A stretch of DNA of 64,000 nucleotides from Sphagnum compactum (taxonomy: Eukaryota; Bryophyta; Sphagnopsida; Sphagnales). Numbering within the stretch: the first letter of the stretch is position 1; every line of letters starts with the position of its first letter. This document shows, piece after piece, positions 44,476-56,059 of the stretch. The translations under genes were made by a program, and so were the position numbers. Where the stretch lies: NCBI GenBank assembly GCA_965153455.1, contig OZ234493.1, positions 19,334,213 to 19,398,212 of the forward strand, in the 5' to 3' direction. A model generated the notes under the pieces. It was given only the letters and a program-made list of their open reading frames with translations, did not search any database and was not told where the DNA came from.

Positions 44476-47400
44476 TTGTGTGTGTGCCTATGGAACATCC
44501 ATGGGGCCGCTATCACAAAGCTAGAAACACATGAACATCTGCTTGACCTATTTCAACATGTTGACGTTGTTGCTTTGACAGAAACACATCACTTCCCGGG
44601 CGATACATTCCCGGTCTTACCGGGGTTCTACTGTTTTGATGTTGCCAGGCCTGTGACTCCACAGGGTGTCATTCAAAAGCACAGTGGAGGCATTGCGGTA
44701 CTAGTCAGGGAAACATGGGCAAATAGTACTGTTGTTTGGAAGACTGCAAGGGATGGGATTAGGATTTGGCTGCGCTTGGGCAATGCTTTCCAAAGGCCTT
44801 TGTTCCTGTGCATAATATATGCTGCTCCACAAGGCTCGCCATATGCGGACAGCAGCCTGTTTGAATACATACGCCAAGAGGTTGGAGAAGCCATGAACTT
44901 AGGCAGTGTGCTTCTTGCTGGGGATTTCAATGCAAGGACAGGCACAAACATTGACTTCATTGATTGTAGTCAACTAGCAGATGTGCTGTTGGTGCCACAG
45001 GCCATTGAGGACACCCTGCCCAACGATATGTTGGAGCGCCAGAACCGCGACACCGTCACGGCTGGTTGGCATCGTGAATTCCTCGATCTCTGCAGAACTA
45101 CTGGGCTATTCATCCTCAATGGCCGCACACCAGGAGACATATCAGGGGAGTACACATGCCTATCCAATAAAGGTTTTAGCACTGTGGACTATTTTCTTAC
45201 GACAGCTAACCAATTAAAGGGTGTCAAGCGCTTAGAGGTTAACTGCGATGAAAAGTACTCAGGCCACAAAGATGCGCACTCTGATCATAGACCATTGGTA
45301 CTTACAATCACACAACAGTGGCAACCCCCTCCTGTTCAGCAAAAGGCGATCAAACACCTACCACGTTTCAAATATGACACTACCAAAGCAGCCGAATTTA
45401 GCAAAAGTGTACAGCATAACATCGATGTCTGGGCAAGCCCAGATGTACTCGATGCATCTGACGTACAAACAACAATCAATCTGTTACAACAGTGCATCAC
45501 ACAATCTGCAGAAGAAGTGTTTGGAAATAGACAAGTGGCTTTAGGAAAAACAATAAAACATAGTCACAAACCCTGGTTTGACACAGAATGTCGCCAGACC
45601 AAAAGCCAGTTTGCTAAATTGTCACATGCACACCCAGATAGGCAGGTCAAACTTAAGCAAATGAAACAATTGTACAAAAGAAAGAAACGTGCTTATGATG
45701 TACTCAAGGCTAAACAACTATGTGGTTTAGCGAAGGCGGATCCTGCAGCATTCTGGAAGCGGTACCGTAAGCGCGCTGAAGGTGTCAATGGCATCACCAG
45801 CGAAGCACTCAGGGATGGCTTCCAGCAATTGCTTCAGCCTCCGGCGGCACTAGCCACAACAGGAGCCGTGACAGGTGCCGCTATTCAAGCCCAGGTGGTT
45901 TCCTTTCCACCCCATGGTATTGATTGCGAACAGTTGAATGTTGACATCACACTAGTTGAAGTACAACAAGCGTTCAAAAAGCTAAAACGACACAAAGCTG
46001 CAGGCATTGATGGCATCAAACCAGAGTTCCTTTTGGATGCGGCTGTTGCCTTGCAACAACCACTATTGATTGCTTTTAACAAAATTCTGCGTGAGGGCTA
46101 TTGTGAATCACTCTCTGTTGGGATCATACATGCACTATACAAAGGGGGTGACTACAGTCAGTTTGACAATTACAGGGGGATCACAGTAGGACCAGTCTTA
46201 GCCAAGGTGTTTGCAATGATTCTTGAGTCTCGCATCAGTCAATGGGCGGAGACTAATGATTTACGCGCAAAAGGACAGGCTGGTTTCAGAAAGGACTTTA
46301 GGACAACAGATAACTTGTTTATTCTTCGCACTTTGACCGAACAAGCCAGATTTCAGAAAAAGAAGCTATACACTTGTTTTGTGGACCTCAAAAACGCCTT
46401 TGATACAGTACCAAGGGACCTGTTGTGGCAGGTGCTGGAGGGACTTGGCATCAGTGGGCGGGTACTGGAATGCTTGCGTTCCATGTACCATCAAGACCAG
46501 GCCTGCCTGCACCATCCAGAGGAGGGGCTCACGCCCACTTTCCTCTGCCGCATCGGAGTGAAGCAAGGATGCCCCCTCAGCCCGCTCCTATTTGGCCTCT
46601 TCATAGATGGCTTAGAGAAATGGCTGAATGCTTTGGAGGGTGATGCACCACCAATGTTGGATCAACTAGCTGTTCGCTTGCTTTTGTATGCAGACGACTT
46701 AGCTCTCATGTCACACACTCCTGGTGGATTGCAGAAGCAATTAGATGTCTTGCAGGCTTTTTATTGTGAGCGTCAGTTGACTGTGAATGTCAAGAAAACC
46801 AAGGTTGTTGTGTTTGAAGCACACAAGTCTGTGTGTCAGGCTTTTCAGTATGAGGGTGAAACTATAGAGCAACTAAACTCTTTCAAGTATTTAGGTGTTG
46901 AGCTGCATGGCACAAAAGGTATGCAAGCTGCAATACAACAATTAGCAATGTCTGGGAAAAAGGCAGTTTTTGCATTGCAGCGTAGATGCGCAGAACTGCG
47001 CATCTTTGACCCAGCATTACAATGCCAGTTGTTTGATGCACTAGTCAAACCAGTGCTTAGCTATGGGTGTGAAGTATGGTTAGACCACATGGCACGCGAA
47101 CAGTTAGAGGTGGTTCATCGGGCTTTTCTAAAGTTGTTGCTAGCGGTCAGCACCACGACATCCAGTTACGTCGTGCTGGCAGAGTTTGGCAGGTTTCCCC
47201 TAGAAATATATTGGTGGCAACAGACCATGCGCTTTCTCTCACGTGTCAGTTCTAAGGTAGACTCAGATCGCATGCTCAAGCTAGCTTATGATGTACAGCT
47301 GCAGTTGCTTGCAGCCAGGCGAAAAGTCTCACTCGGGAACCAGAGTGCTGTGGGTAGAAAAAGCCGATTGCCTGCTTGCTGGCTAGCACAAGTAGATGAA

Positions 47401-47685
47401 CGACTGTCGACGTACAATTTGTGCATCGATCGCAATCAGCTGCCACCATGTGCTCGCCTCAAGCAGTTGGCTGAAAGGCAATACATTGTACACCATCAAG
47501 TGGCTGCAGCTGACTCTAGCAGGGTGAGAGCCTATTTGGGGTTGAATAGCTCAACACAGTATGGGTACAAAGAATACCTCTCCAGGGTAAACAATGCACA
47601 GCTTAGGAGAAGCTTGGCACATTTTCGTTGTGCGAATCACAAGCTACAGATTGAGCTAGGAAGGCAAGCCAAGCCAAGCCAGTGA
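44476..47685 (+). CDS. LINE ORF2: AP endonuclease and reverse transcriptase
   Basis: About 1069 codons, continuous. The endonuclease part has LWNIHGA, ALTETHHF, GGIAVLVR, LLAGDFNARTG and the SDHRPL catalytic motif. The reverse transcriptase has AGIDGIKPEFL, FVDLKNAFDTVPRDLL (motif A), GVKQGCPLSPLLFGLFIDGL (B), LLLYADDLALMS (C, YADD), VNVKKTKVVVF and FKYLGVEL. It primes DNA synthesis at the nicked target. The first codon could be TTG at 44476; no ATG stands upstream, so translation may be by reinitiation after ORF1. The frame ends early at 47683-47685, where a (AAGCC)n slip shifts it away from the zinc-knuckle tail. Confidence 0.9.
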   Translation: MCVCLWNIHGAAITKLETHEHLLDLFQHVDVVALTETHHFPGDTFPVLPGFYCFDVARPVTPQGVIQKHSGGIAVLVRETWANSTVVWKTARDGIRIWLRLGNAFQRPLFLCIIYAAPQGSPYADSSLFEYIRQEVGEAMNLGSVLLAGDFNARTGTNIDFIDCSQLADVLLVPQAIEDTLPNDMLERQNRDTVTAGWHREFLDLCRTTGLFILNGRTPGDISGEYTCLSNKGFSTVDYFLTTANQLKGVKRLEVNCDEKYSGHKDAHSDHRPLVLTITQQWQPPPVQQKAIKHLPRFKYDTTKAAEFSKSVQHNIDVWASPDVLDASDVQTTINLLQQCITQSAEEVFGNRQVALGKTIKHSHKPWFDTECRQTKSQFAKLSHAHPDRQVKLKQMKQLYKRKKRAYDVLKAKQLCGLAKADPAAFWKRYRKRAEGVNGITSEALRDGFQQLLQPPAALATTGAVTGAAIQAQVVSFPPHGIDCEQLNVDITLVEVQQAFKKLKRHKAAGIDGIKPEFLLDAAVALQQPLLIAFNKILREGYCESLSVGIIHALYKGGDYSQFDNYRGITVGPVLAKVFAMILESRISQWAETNDLRAKGQAGFRKDFRTTDNLFILRTLTEQARFQKKKLYTCFVDLKNAFDTVPRDLLWQVLEGLGISGRVLECLRSMYHQDQACLHHPEEGLTPTFLCRIGVKQGCPLSPLLFGLFIDGLEKWLNALEGDAPPMLDQLAVRLLLYADDLALMSHTPGGLQKQLDVLQAFYCERQLTVNVKKTKVVVFEAHKSVCQAFQYEGETIEQLNSFKYLGVELHGTKGMQAAIQQLAMSGKKAVFALQRRCAELRIFDPALQCQLFDALVKPVLSYGCEVWLDHMAREQLEVVHRAFLKLLLAVSTTTSSYVVLAEFGRFPLEIYWWQQTMRFLSRVSSKVDSDRMLKLAYDVQLQLLAARRKVSLGNQSAVGRKSRLPACWLAQVDERLSTYNLCIDRNQLPPCARLKQLAERQYIVHHQVAAADSSRVRAYLGLNSSTQYGYKEYLSRVNNAQLRRSLAHFRCANHKLQIELGRQAKPSQ

Positions 47686-47924
47686 AGGTGCCAGTGCAAC
47701 AGCGTTACTGCAAATTGTGCAACTTGGGTGCGGTTGAGGATGAGGACCACTTCTTGTTGGTTTGCCCTACCTATCAAAATGTTCGGGAGAGGTTTAGAGG
47801 TTCATTGCCACTAACTGCCATCACACCTTTGGCTGAATTGATGAGCTGTCAGCAGCAAGGCATCCTTGCTAGATTCTTAGTGCAATGTCAGAAGGTTAGA
47901 TCTGAATTGCTTCATCAGACTTAA
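47682..47924 (+). CDS. LINE ORF2 C-terminal zinc-knuckle segment, out of frame
   Basis: This segment (VPVQQRYCKLCNLGAVEDED, HFLLVCPTYQNVRERF) has the C-x2-C-x8-H-x4-C arrangement found at the C-terminus of plant LINE ORF2 proteins. It is in a different frame from the main ORF2. The offset equals one 5-bp unit of the AAGCC run at about 47664-47680. Confidence 0.75.
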   Translation: MKVPVQQRYCKLCNLGAVEDEDHFLLVCPTYQNVRERFRGSLPLTAITPLAELMSCQQQGILARFLVQCQKVRSELLHQT

Positions 47925-48000
47925 CGTCAAATGGGTTCTGGCTCGGGCGTTGTTTGGCCCACTTAATGACGCTAAATTGTAAGTAAGTAAGTAAGTAAGA

Positions 48001-48040
48001 TGGTTGCCAATGTGCTTCAACACAAAATTGAAAAAGAAAA
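48001..48040. repeat. Family C repeat, right half after the LINE
   Basis: TGGTTGCCAATGTGCTTCAA and the following ACAAAATTGAAAAAG continue the family C copy split by the LINE. Confidence 0.7.
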
Positions 48041-49585
48041 ACAACCATCTAAATAGGACAATTTTTTTCAATTGTTTCTTCAAAAAATGGCAAGAAAAAT
48101 GCCTCAAAGTACCATTTTTTCCCCCTTTTTCTGGAAGAGATATTAACCAAAACAAAGTGTTGCATGGCTCTTCTTATTAAGTCCAGTAAATATTTATTAG
48201 CTATTACCATGATTCTTGATTAATACTATGTCCTATAACATAGTTTTAAAATATTAATAAATTAATAATCAAATTACTATCTTATAGTTTAAAATTATTA
48301 TCATATGATTAAAATGATTATTATATTGGAATATTATATTATGAGTTTTATTAATTTTTTAAATAAATTAATTTTTTAAATAAATCATTAATAGTGCCCA
48401 AATAATTTAATTTGAGCATAATTTAACATTTATTGGCTTTTAAATATTGACTAATTAGTAGTCATTACTATTATTTTTCATTAACTAGTTCAATTAGATT
48501 ATTGAGATATTTTAGAATTAACGATAATTTATTATCTGAATAACTAGTCATTGAGTTATATATACATATTAGTGAACAAGTTAATAAATTGTCTCAAATC
48601 ATTCATTGATAAATATTAAATATATTTTTTTTGAAATAAGTTTTTTACTTGTAAACTAAATAGTTTTAAGTTCACTAATTACTATTGCATATTTCTTCAC
48701 TAATCTATTAATTAATATGAATAATTCATAAATAATGATAAACTACTATATCAATTTATGATCTCATACCTAATTAATCAACTAGTTTTTAAAGTAAGTA
48801 ATAAATAATAATTGATTTTTTTTATTAATTAAAATATAATTGAATGGTTAAAAAAATTATGTAATTCATAGTTTATATTAAGTAATCAATTAGTTGATAA
48901 TAATAATTTATGAATAATTAACATTCATTTAATACAATGAGGTAGGTAGCCCTACTCCACCCTTAATAATCCATTTTGCATGATTTTTATAAATGTTTCA
49001 ATGGTCGTACCAATGGTTTGACAATAGGACCTTTTTGAAAATTCTGGAAAGCTAAATATTGCTACTATATTTTGTTATTTTTCTTTATGTTTGAATCTTT
49101 TATTGTCAAGTTTTTTATTCCACTAGCCCAAATATGGCATTTTATGATTAGATATACAACTTAAAATGTAGTCGTGGACACCATTTATGACTAACCATGA
49201 CTACCTAGGAGAATCAAACTTATCACTTTACCACATAATCATTGATATGGTCATAGTCGTAATTGTGGTCCACAATCTTAAATATGCATAGTCATAAATT
49301 ACAATCATGGATGTTACTACATCAAATAATTCATGGCCATTGGATATTCAATTTTTAAAATATCTTTATATACATGGATTGATATCTAACCTACACATGG
49401 CATGTGTCCATTATATATAAGGCAACACATGTCATGCAAGGCCTATTTCCTCATTATATTCCAATTCTAATATTTAAAACTTATTATAATTTGATTAATC
49501 TAAATGCCCCACATGTTGGGCAATGAGGTCAATTAAAAATCTTACGTGGCAATCAATTCAATGTTAATGTCAAAATCAAAGTCAA
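48041..49585. other. AT-rich intergenic DNA
   Basis: 48200-48950 is very AT-rich and made of TAATTAATTA-like words. No gene is seen. Confidence 0.4.
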
Positions 49586-49690
49586 TTTTAGGGTTAGGGT
49601 TAGACTAGGTTTAGGTTGGTTTTGGTTAGGGTTAGGTTTGGGTTAGATTAAGTTTATGTTAAGGCTATGTTAGGGTTAGGTTAAACACCT
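49586..49690. repeat. Degenerate interstitial telomere-like repeat
   Basis: Repeated TTAGGG, GGTTAGGGTT, TTTAGGTTGG and GGTTTGGGTTAG units spread over about 100 bp. Plant telomeres are TTTAGGG, so this is telomere-like but mixed and decayed. Confidence 0.55.
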
Positions 49691-50399
49691 ACTTAGGTAG
49701 GTAATCAAGTGTAGGTACATAAATATTTCCATTTATTTTGGGTTAAAACTTTTTGATTGGCTCATCCCATATGGCCATGTTTTTAATATGAAAATGTGAG
49801 ACAAAACATCTTGTTTATATTGGTTTCAAAATGATAGACAAAACATATGGAATGAACATTTTGGTTGCAAATAATTTGATTAAACATTTTAGTTGTAAAC
49901 TACTTATAACTATAAATTTTATTCTATGTATTTTATCCTTGTTTTTACTTTTGTAAATTATAATTAAGTAGATAAGTGACTAACTAACTAACTAATTAAT
50001 CAACTATAAATTAATGAATTACTTGTAGTAATAAATCACCAATATTTCTTAGTTACATAATTATGTAATTAATTAACTAATTGATATGTTTTACATTATT
50101 GTTATTATTATTATTATAAATTAAATATGAAAATCTATATACAAATACTTTTGTAACTTGGTAACTTGTGCATGTTAAAAATTAAAAAATTGTAAATTTC
50201 AAAAGTGCAAGAGAGCAACTTGTAAATTCATAGATTTTCACGTTACAAATCATTGATCATAAACTTTCAAGTGCACAAATTGACCAAAAAACCAATGGGC
50301 AATTTATGGATCCCATGTGTGTATTGTAGCCTAAACCACAAAAGACCAATGTATATAGAGTACCCTATTTAGGTATTGCAACCTATATCCTAAAACCAG
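49691..50399. other. AT-rich intergenic DNA
   Basis: No supported feature. Confidence 0.3.
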
Positions 50400-50850
50400 T
50401 CCTTATTTCATGGACCTTTATGCAGGTATTGCATAATTTGGTAAATGTTATTTGAAAATTGACTAAATCAAGACCCAATCCCATAATGCAAAACTCGAAT
50501 ATGAAAATGGTATATCAAGTGCAAGAAATATGTAAGTCAATATACGAGTATTGATTTAAACACAAGTATTGCATTTTCTTCACAAAAAACCAATCCCTCT
50601 TTTGCGGACCTACATGCAGGTATTGCATAATTTGGTAAATGGTCTTTGAATATTAACTAGTTCAAGACCCAATCCCAAAATGCAATACCCCAATGCAAAA
50701 ATGATATATCAAGTGCAAGAAACATGTGAATCAATATTTGATTATTGACCTAAACACAAGTATTTCACTTTGTTCACAAAAAACAAGTCTAGCTCTTTTG
50801 CATACCTATATGTGGGTATTGCAAAAATTGGCAAATGTTGTGATGTTGTT
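50400..50850. repeat. ~192-199-bp tandem repeat (2.3 units)
   Basis: Units share CAGGTATTGCATAATTTGGT, TCAAGACCCAATCCC, ATGATATATCAAGTGCAAGAA and ACACAAGTATTGCA. Successive GGTATTGCA words stand near 50420, 50612 and 50812. Confidence 0.7.
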
Positions 50851-51679
50851 CATTTTGGGACATGTGTGTAAGTATTGTTTTTGTGGGGAAAACCCAATCA
50901 CTATTTTTAATGCCTATATGCAGTTATTGCGAATGTGGGTAAATAAACACATATCGGTCACAAATGACAAGTACATGGTTCACAAAACATATGGGTAACA
51001 ATGCATATGATACACAAGACATAAGCATATGGGTCACAACACATATGATACACGAAACAATTAATATATTATGTTAATCTTTACATCATTTAGTACTTAA
51101 TATTTTTTACATATTCAAAAATTGCAAGAGAATCTAGTACCAACTACAAAATTGGTTTCGATCTTGGGTCAAAACACACTAAGATGAGCTAATGGGATTA
51201 CTTTGTAAAAGGATTGCTAATCTTTTTTTGGTCCTTTTCACTTTTGCATAGAAAGCAATTTTCAAACAAAATCTTTTACAACTTGTTATCAAAAATATTT
51301 ATAGTTTCTTCAATACATCACATTTTTTGTATTAATCTTTGTTGAATAACTATGAATTTTCTAAGGTGTGCAAATTTTGCCAAATTTTGCATTTCACTTT
51401 TTTAAATGATCATAATTTCAATTCATTCCAATACATGTCAATTACTTTCGGGTTTGGTTTTTTGGATCATAAACTACAACTTTGTTTTATATGTCATGTG
51501 CATTACACTTCATTTACATGTGGTAAGGACTTTTGAAATTCAAAAATGAATCTTGAATTTTGAAACATACATTGAATTTCTTTAAAAAAATTATGTGGAT
51601 ACTTTGCATACAAAAAATTAATGCAAAAGGTGAGAAAGTGTATGTTACAAACCATCATATGAATATAACACTTTTTGAA
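50851..51679. other. Intergenic, no gene seen
   Basis: 50940-51060 has a few short repeats of ACACATATGATACAC. Otherwise nothing. Confidence 0.3.
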
Positions 51680-52215
51680 AATGCCCATTTCATAAGACCC
51701 CAAACCCTAAACCGTAAGCCCTATCACCTACTCCATAACAAAGAAAGATTTAAGTGCATAGAAGTAAATGTGGGAATGCGGGGAGATCAACAACATCTAG
51801 TTGGTACAAATTCTTGAACTAACATATTTCATAAAACCTCAAAACCCTAAACCCTATCAAGCCCTAGCCCATAACAAAAAAAGTTGTACATACATAAAAG
51901 GATTGGTGGGGAACATGGGGAGCAATAACATTTAGTTGGTAGTAATTATGGAACAAACCAATTTCATAAAGACCCAAACCTTAAGCCCTAGTTAAGTCTT
52001 AAACCCTATAGCCCATAACTTTGAAAATTATAGCTACATAAATGTAAATATGGAAATGTGGGGCACAATGACATCTAGTCAGTACCAATCTTTGAACAAA
52101 CACATTTCCTAAAGCCCCAAAACTTGAAATTTTATCAAACCCTAGCCCATAACAAATAAAGTTGCAAATACATAAAAGTATATATGGGGAACATGGAGTA
52201 GTGGCATCTAGATGC
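51680..52215. repeat. ~137-bp tandem repeat with CCCTAAA words (4 units)
   Basis: Units share CCCTAGCCCATAACAAA, ACATAAAAG, GGGGAACATGGGG and ACATCTAGTTGGTA. The last element recurs near 51795, 51930, 52070 and 52206 (135-140-bp spacing). CCCTAAACC occurs inside the early units. Confidence 0.65.
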
Positions 52216-55139
52216 CACTAAATGTTGTCATTGTTCATGGAATGCCAAACAATAGACCACTAGCATGGCACTTGTTTAACATAAATCCATCTTGTGTTTG
52301 AATGTCTTTCATTAAGAAACAAGTGTAACTGTGATCAACTCCCAAATCAAACCAAAAAAAAGTTGTTTTAAGTTATGCTCAGTTTACCAAGTATTAACCA
52401 GCATTGTCAAGATAAAAAAAATTTCACTACTAAACAAGGCAATTATTGCAAAAATTTGAAATTTGACTTACACATAGGGTATCAATCATTTTTTCTTTTG
52501 AATTTTGGGACCAACCAAGTATCAAATGGCTAGTACACTAGCATATTCGTATTTTTTTGGTACATATGGATTAATAATTGTTGGGTATGCATAAGGGCTA
52601 GTTTTTGCAATTACCTACCTTGAATTGGACATATAGGCCTTTATTTTGTGATGAAAAGCTTGAAATGAAGATGGTATCCATCAAAGGGAAAAATGCCTTA
52701 AACCAAGTGATCGCTCAATTTATGTCCATTATTGACAAAAGACAACTATTGTCAAAAGTTGAAAGGGAGTGACTTTGCATAGAAGTACATGAATAAGATG
52801 ATATGAAGTTTAATTTTTGGCAAAAGACAAAAGAGAAACTTACCCTTGAATGGATGGAAGATTTATGAATATAAATCTATTTTGCTATTCATGTTTTTCA
52901 TCTAGCATTTTGATGATATTTAATTAAGATGAATATTTCTTGTTGTTCATGTATTTCATCTAGTAATTTGATAATATATTTAATTAATATAAAAAAATGT
53001 TATTGTTTTTCACCTAACATTTTGATGATATTTACTTAATATAAATATGTTGTAGACCTCACTTCATTTTTTCTTGAGTTTACATACTTAAAATGAAAAT
53101 ATTTAACTTGTTCCAATTTTATTTCAAACCACATTGGGACAACATAGTGAAAATTCACCCCAACAAAATTCATTGGGACTTTTGTTCAAAGATTTATTTT
53201 GATGAATATATTTCTTGAACTTTTTGACATTGAACAATGATATATAGTCCTCTTAATTATGTCCAAAGGGTGAAAGCACGCTTTGGTGAACCAAAAGCGG
53301 TGGATGTGGTGTTCATAATTAGTCCTTTTCATAGTGTAAATTTGGAATCATTATTTCAAAATCGTAAACATCCCCCCCTAAAACAAAAAATCTGTGGATT
53401 ACAAGAAAGGTGTCCCTCAAAAATCCTACATACTATTTATATTTTGAAATATAACTTAAAATTCATAAATTTGTGGATTTCAAGGACTAAATTCAACAAT
53501 TAGCTCATAAAATTTCATAAAATTTTCAAATATTCATCTTTTAATGAATTAATTCATTCTAAATCTACATTCATGATACCATTCCACCAAAAAAAGGGCA
53601 TTTATTGGCATAGTTCGTGATGCATTTTTGAGTCCATAACACAAATTATGGATTGTGACAACGTAATTGCCCTAATTTAAAAAGTCCATTTTGAGTTCAT
53701 AATATCATTATTTGTCATTCTATTTTTACAATATTTTTGACTAGTACCCTAACTACTAAAAAATAGGTCCTTCCCAACATTTGATCATAATTTCAAAGTT
53801 GTGTATGCCTAGAACTTAACACCCGCCTTGAGAAAATTGCAATGTGACACCAAAAAATGGATTGTTTAATGTGCTTTCACCCCAAAGGAGTTGAAAAGAA
53901 ATATGCATTCATCAAAATGGCATTGTTTGGCTTGAGTCATCATATAATGGGTAGCCAATAATATAGAATTTGATCCTTATAATACTTACGAAAAGTTTTA
54001 TGAAGTTTTGCCAAACAATTTTCTTATGGATAATTGTTTCATCTTGCACCCCATTATATGTGCAAAGGAAATGGAAGATGAAAATGCAAAAAAAAAATAA
54101 GGGTCAAGTTTTAGGGTTAGGTTGAAACTTATTTAATAAATTTATTCATTAATTAATTTATCAAACAATTTAGCCATACAACTTGAAAAAATCCTATAAT
54201 CTACATTAAATCACATTCAATAGAATGAAAAGACCTTTTTCAAAAATGATGAAAATTATATATTCATAATAAAAATGAATAAAATTATGATATTACAAAA
54301 CACATATGTTTATAAATTAGTAAAAATGAAATCTACATAATGCTAATACTTTATATAATGTTACATTTTCAATGTATTATTATGTTTTAAATAATATAAT
54401 ATAATATAATAATAAGTTAATATGACACAAGATTTATTGATTCAATATATGTTTAAACGTAAGGAGATCTAATATTTAATTTTGTATTGTTATAAACAAA
54501 TTAAATCCCAAAAACCTTTTCAATGTTGATTTAAAATAGGTTTATTTACAAATAAATTTTAAATTTTGAATTTCTTCAAGAAATCATTGTTGTTCAAATG
54601 TATTAAAATGTAATGACAATTCAAATGAATTTTCAGTCAAATTACTTTATATATATATATAATTTTTTTATAAATGTGTGTTAATATCACTTTTTGGGGG
54701 CTTGGCAAGTACCAACTAACTTGCCTAAAAACAATTGTAAAAATAACACTACACCAAATTGTGACTTTCATGACTAGAACATTAAACAACTATGTCATGT
54801 GTACAATCGTTTTTGCTTTGGGCATGGACAAGGTTAGTCATGAATTCGATTATATGACCATGAACAAAAAGTATAACCATTTCAAGTCATTTACATGATT
54901 ACAAGACTAAAATTATGATTTTATGTCTACCTAAGAATACAATTACAACACAAGGTCCACCAACAATATGTAATTAATTCAAACAACATATCTAATAAAT
55001 GCTTTCAAATATCAATTTAAGTACACCAAAAAAGGTCAATGAATACATAATCTTAGGGTTTAGGGTTATAATAATTAAATTAGAAAAACCAATGACAAAA
55101 ATGGGAGGTTAATTACAATTTACATATTAATTATTAAAA
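52216..55139. other. AT-rich intergenic DNA
   Basis: About 2.9 kb with no supported gene. An 88-codon frame at 53237-53503 is unrecognised and treated as chance. Confidence 0.3.
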
Positions 55140-55430
55140 TTTACATTTATATAGTAAAATTTAGGACTGGCATTGGATATTTTACAAGTGGACCTAGCTT
55201 AGGGAAATCTAAAAATGAGTAGAGATTTTTTCAAAGGGTGATTTTGAAATTTAAAAAAATCACCAAAACAATAAGGAAGTAAATCTCAATTCACCACATT
55301 GAAACTTGTTCTTCCTACAAGTAGCTAGAAAGTAGCATGACTTTGAAAAATAAATGGTCTTATCTATCTTGTGGGGCTAGTTGTGGTTAAATCCTCCTAT
55401 GGATGATTGCCAATGTGGCTATGTAATAAA
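55140..55430. repeat. Family C repeat, third copy (uninterrupted)
   Basis: Contains TTCACCACATTGAAACTTGT, AAGTAGCTAGAAAGTAGCAT, GGTTAAATCCTCCTATGGAT and GATTGCCAATGTGG. It is the second uninterrupted relative of the LINE insertion site. Confidence 0.6.
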
Positions 55431-56039
55431 TTTATTTTTAATAAAATAAAAAATATAAATTTCAAAATAACACTAGAAGCCCACAATCCTTTACCAATGG
55501 AGGAGTTCCATTAGGGTTTAGAGAAGCTTTCCTTGCTTTAGAGATAATCTACATGTGGGCATTCATGAGGAGGCACACAAAGGTGTGGAAGAACTAGCCA
55601 AGAGTAAAAGTCCATTTCTAGTTTGAAAAGTGAGTTTTCTTGAAACTTATGCTTTTCTTTTTCAAGCTTATTCCATCTTCTTCTTCTTCTTTTGTCTTCT
55701 TCTTCAAATTAGTGCACATTTCTAGCAAATACTGAATTCTGATTTTTGTTTATGGACAAACCTATATTAATAGAATCTACACAATTTGATTTGTTAGAAT
55801 TCATGATCAAAACAAAAATTTGGAAAATGCAAACAACAAAACTATGCAAAAATATAATTTGGCTTGAAGTTTCAACAAACAAAACAAACTCTTGAAGTAA
55901 GTAATGATTCAAAGATGGAACAAGAAAAGGAACATAAGCAAGTTCAAAATCAAAACATAGGTTAAAAAAAAAAACTTTAACCAATAACTAATCACTAAGT
56001 AACTAGTTAATTAACTAAAGTTACCCTTACCCCGTCAAC
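55431..56039. other. Intergenic, no gene seen
   Basis: A CTTCTT-rich patch near 55675-55705 and a 91-codon minus-strand frame of AT-rich composition. Neither is supported as a gene. Confidence 0.3.
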
Positions 56040-56059
56040 AACTTCTTACAAAATCTATT

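Larger units (their letters stand above)
42743..47999 (+). mobile_element. Near-full-length L1-type LINE (5.26 kb)
   Basis: A non-LTR retrotransposon with a 5' leader carrying subrepeats, an ORF1 nucleic-acid-binding protein, an ORF2 endonuclease/reverse transcriptase and a (TAAG)n tail at 47979-47999 in place of poly(A). Both borders are fixed by related family C repeats lacking the insertion. No target duplication longer than a few bases is evident; GGTTGC occurs near both borders and may be a remnant. GC content is much higher than in the surroundings. It has one stop in ORF1 and one frameshift near the end of ORF2, so it is recently dead or almost intact. Confidence 0.88.

Noticed and set aside
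53237-53503. 88-codon plus-strand frame
   Set aside because: No recognisable motif, and it ends in a low-complexity AT-rich tail.
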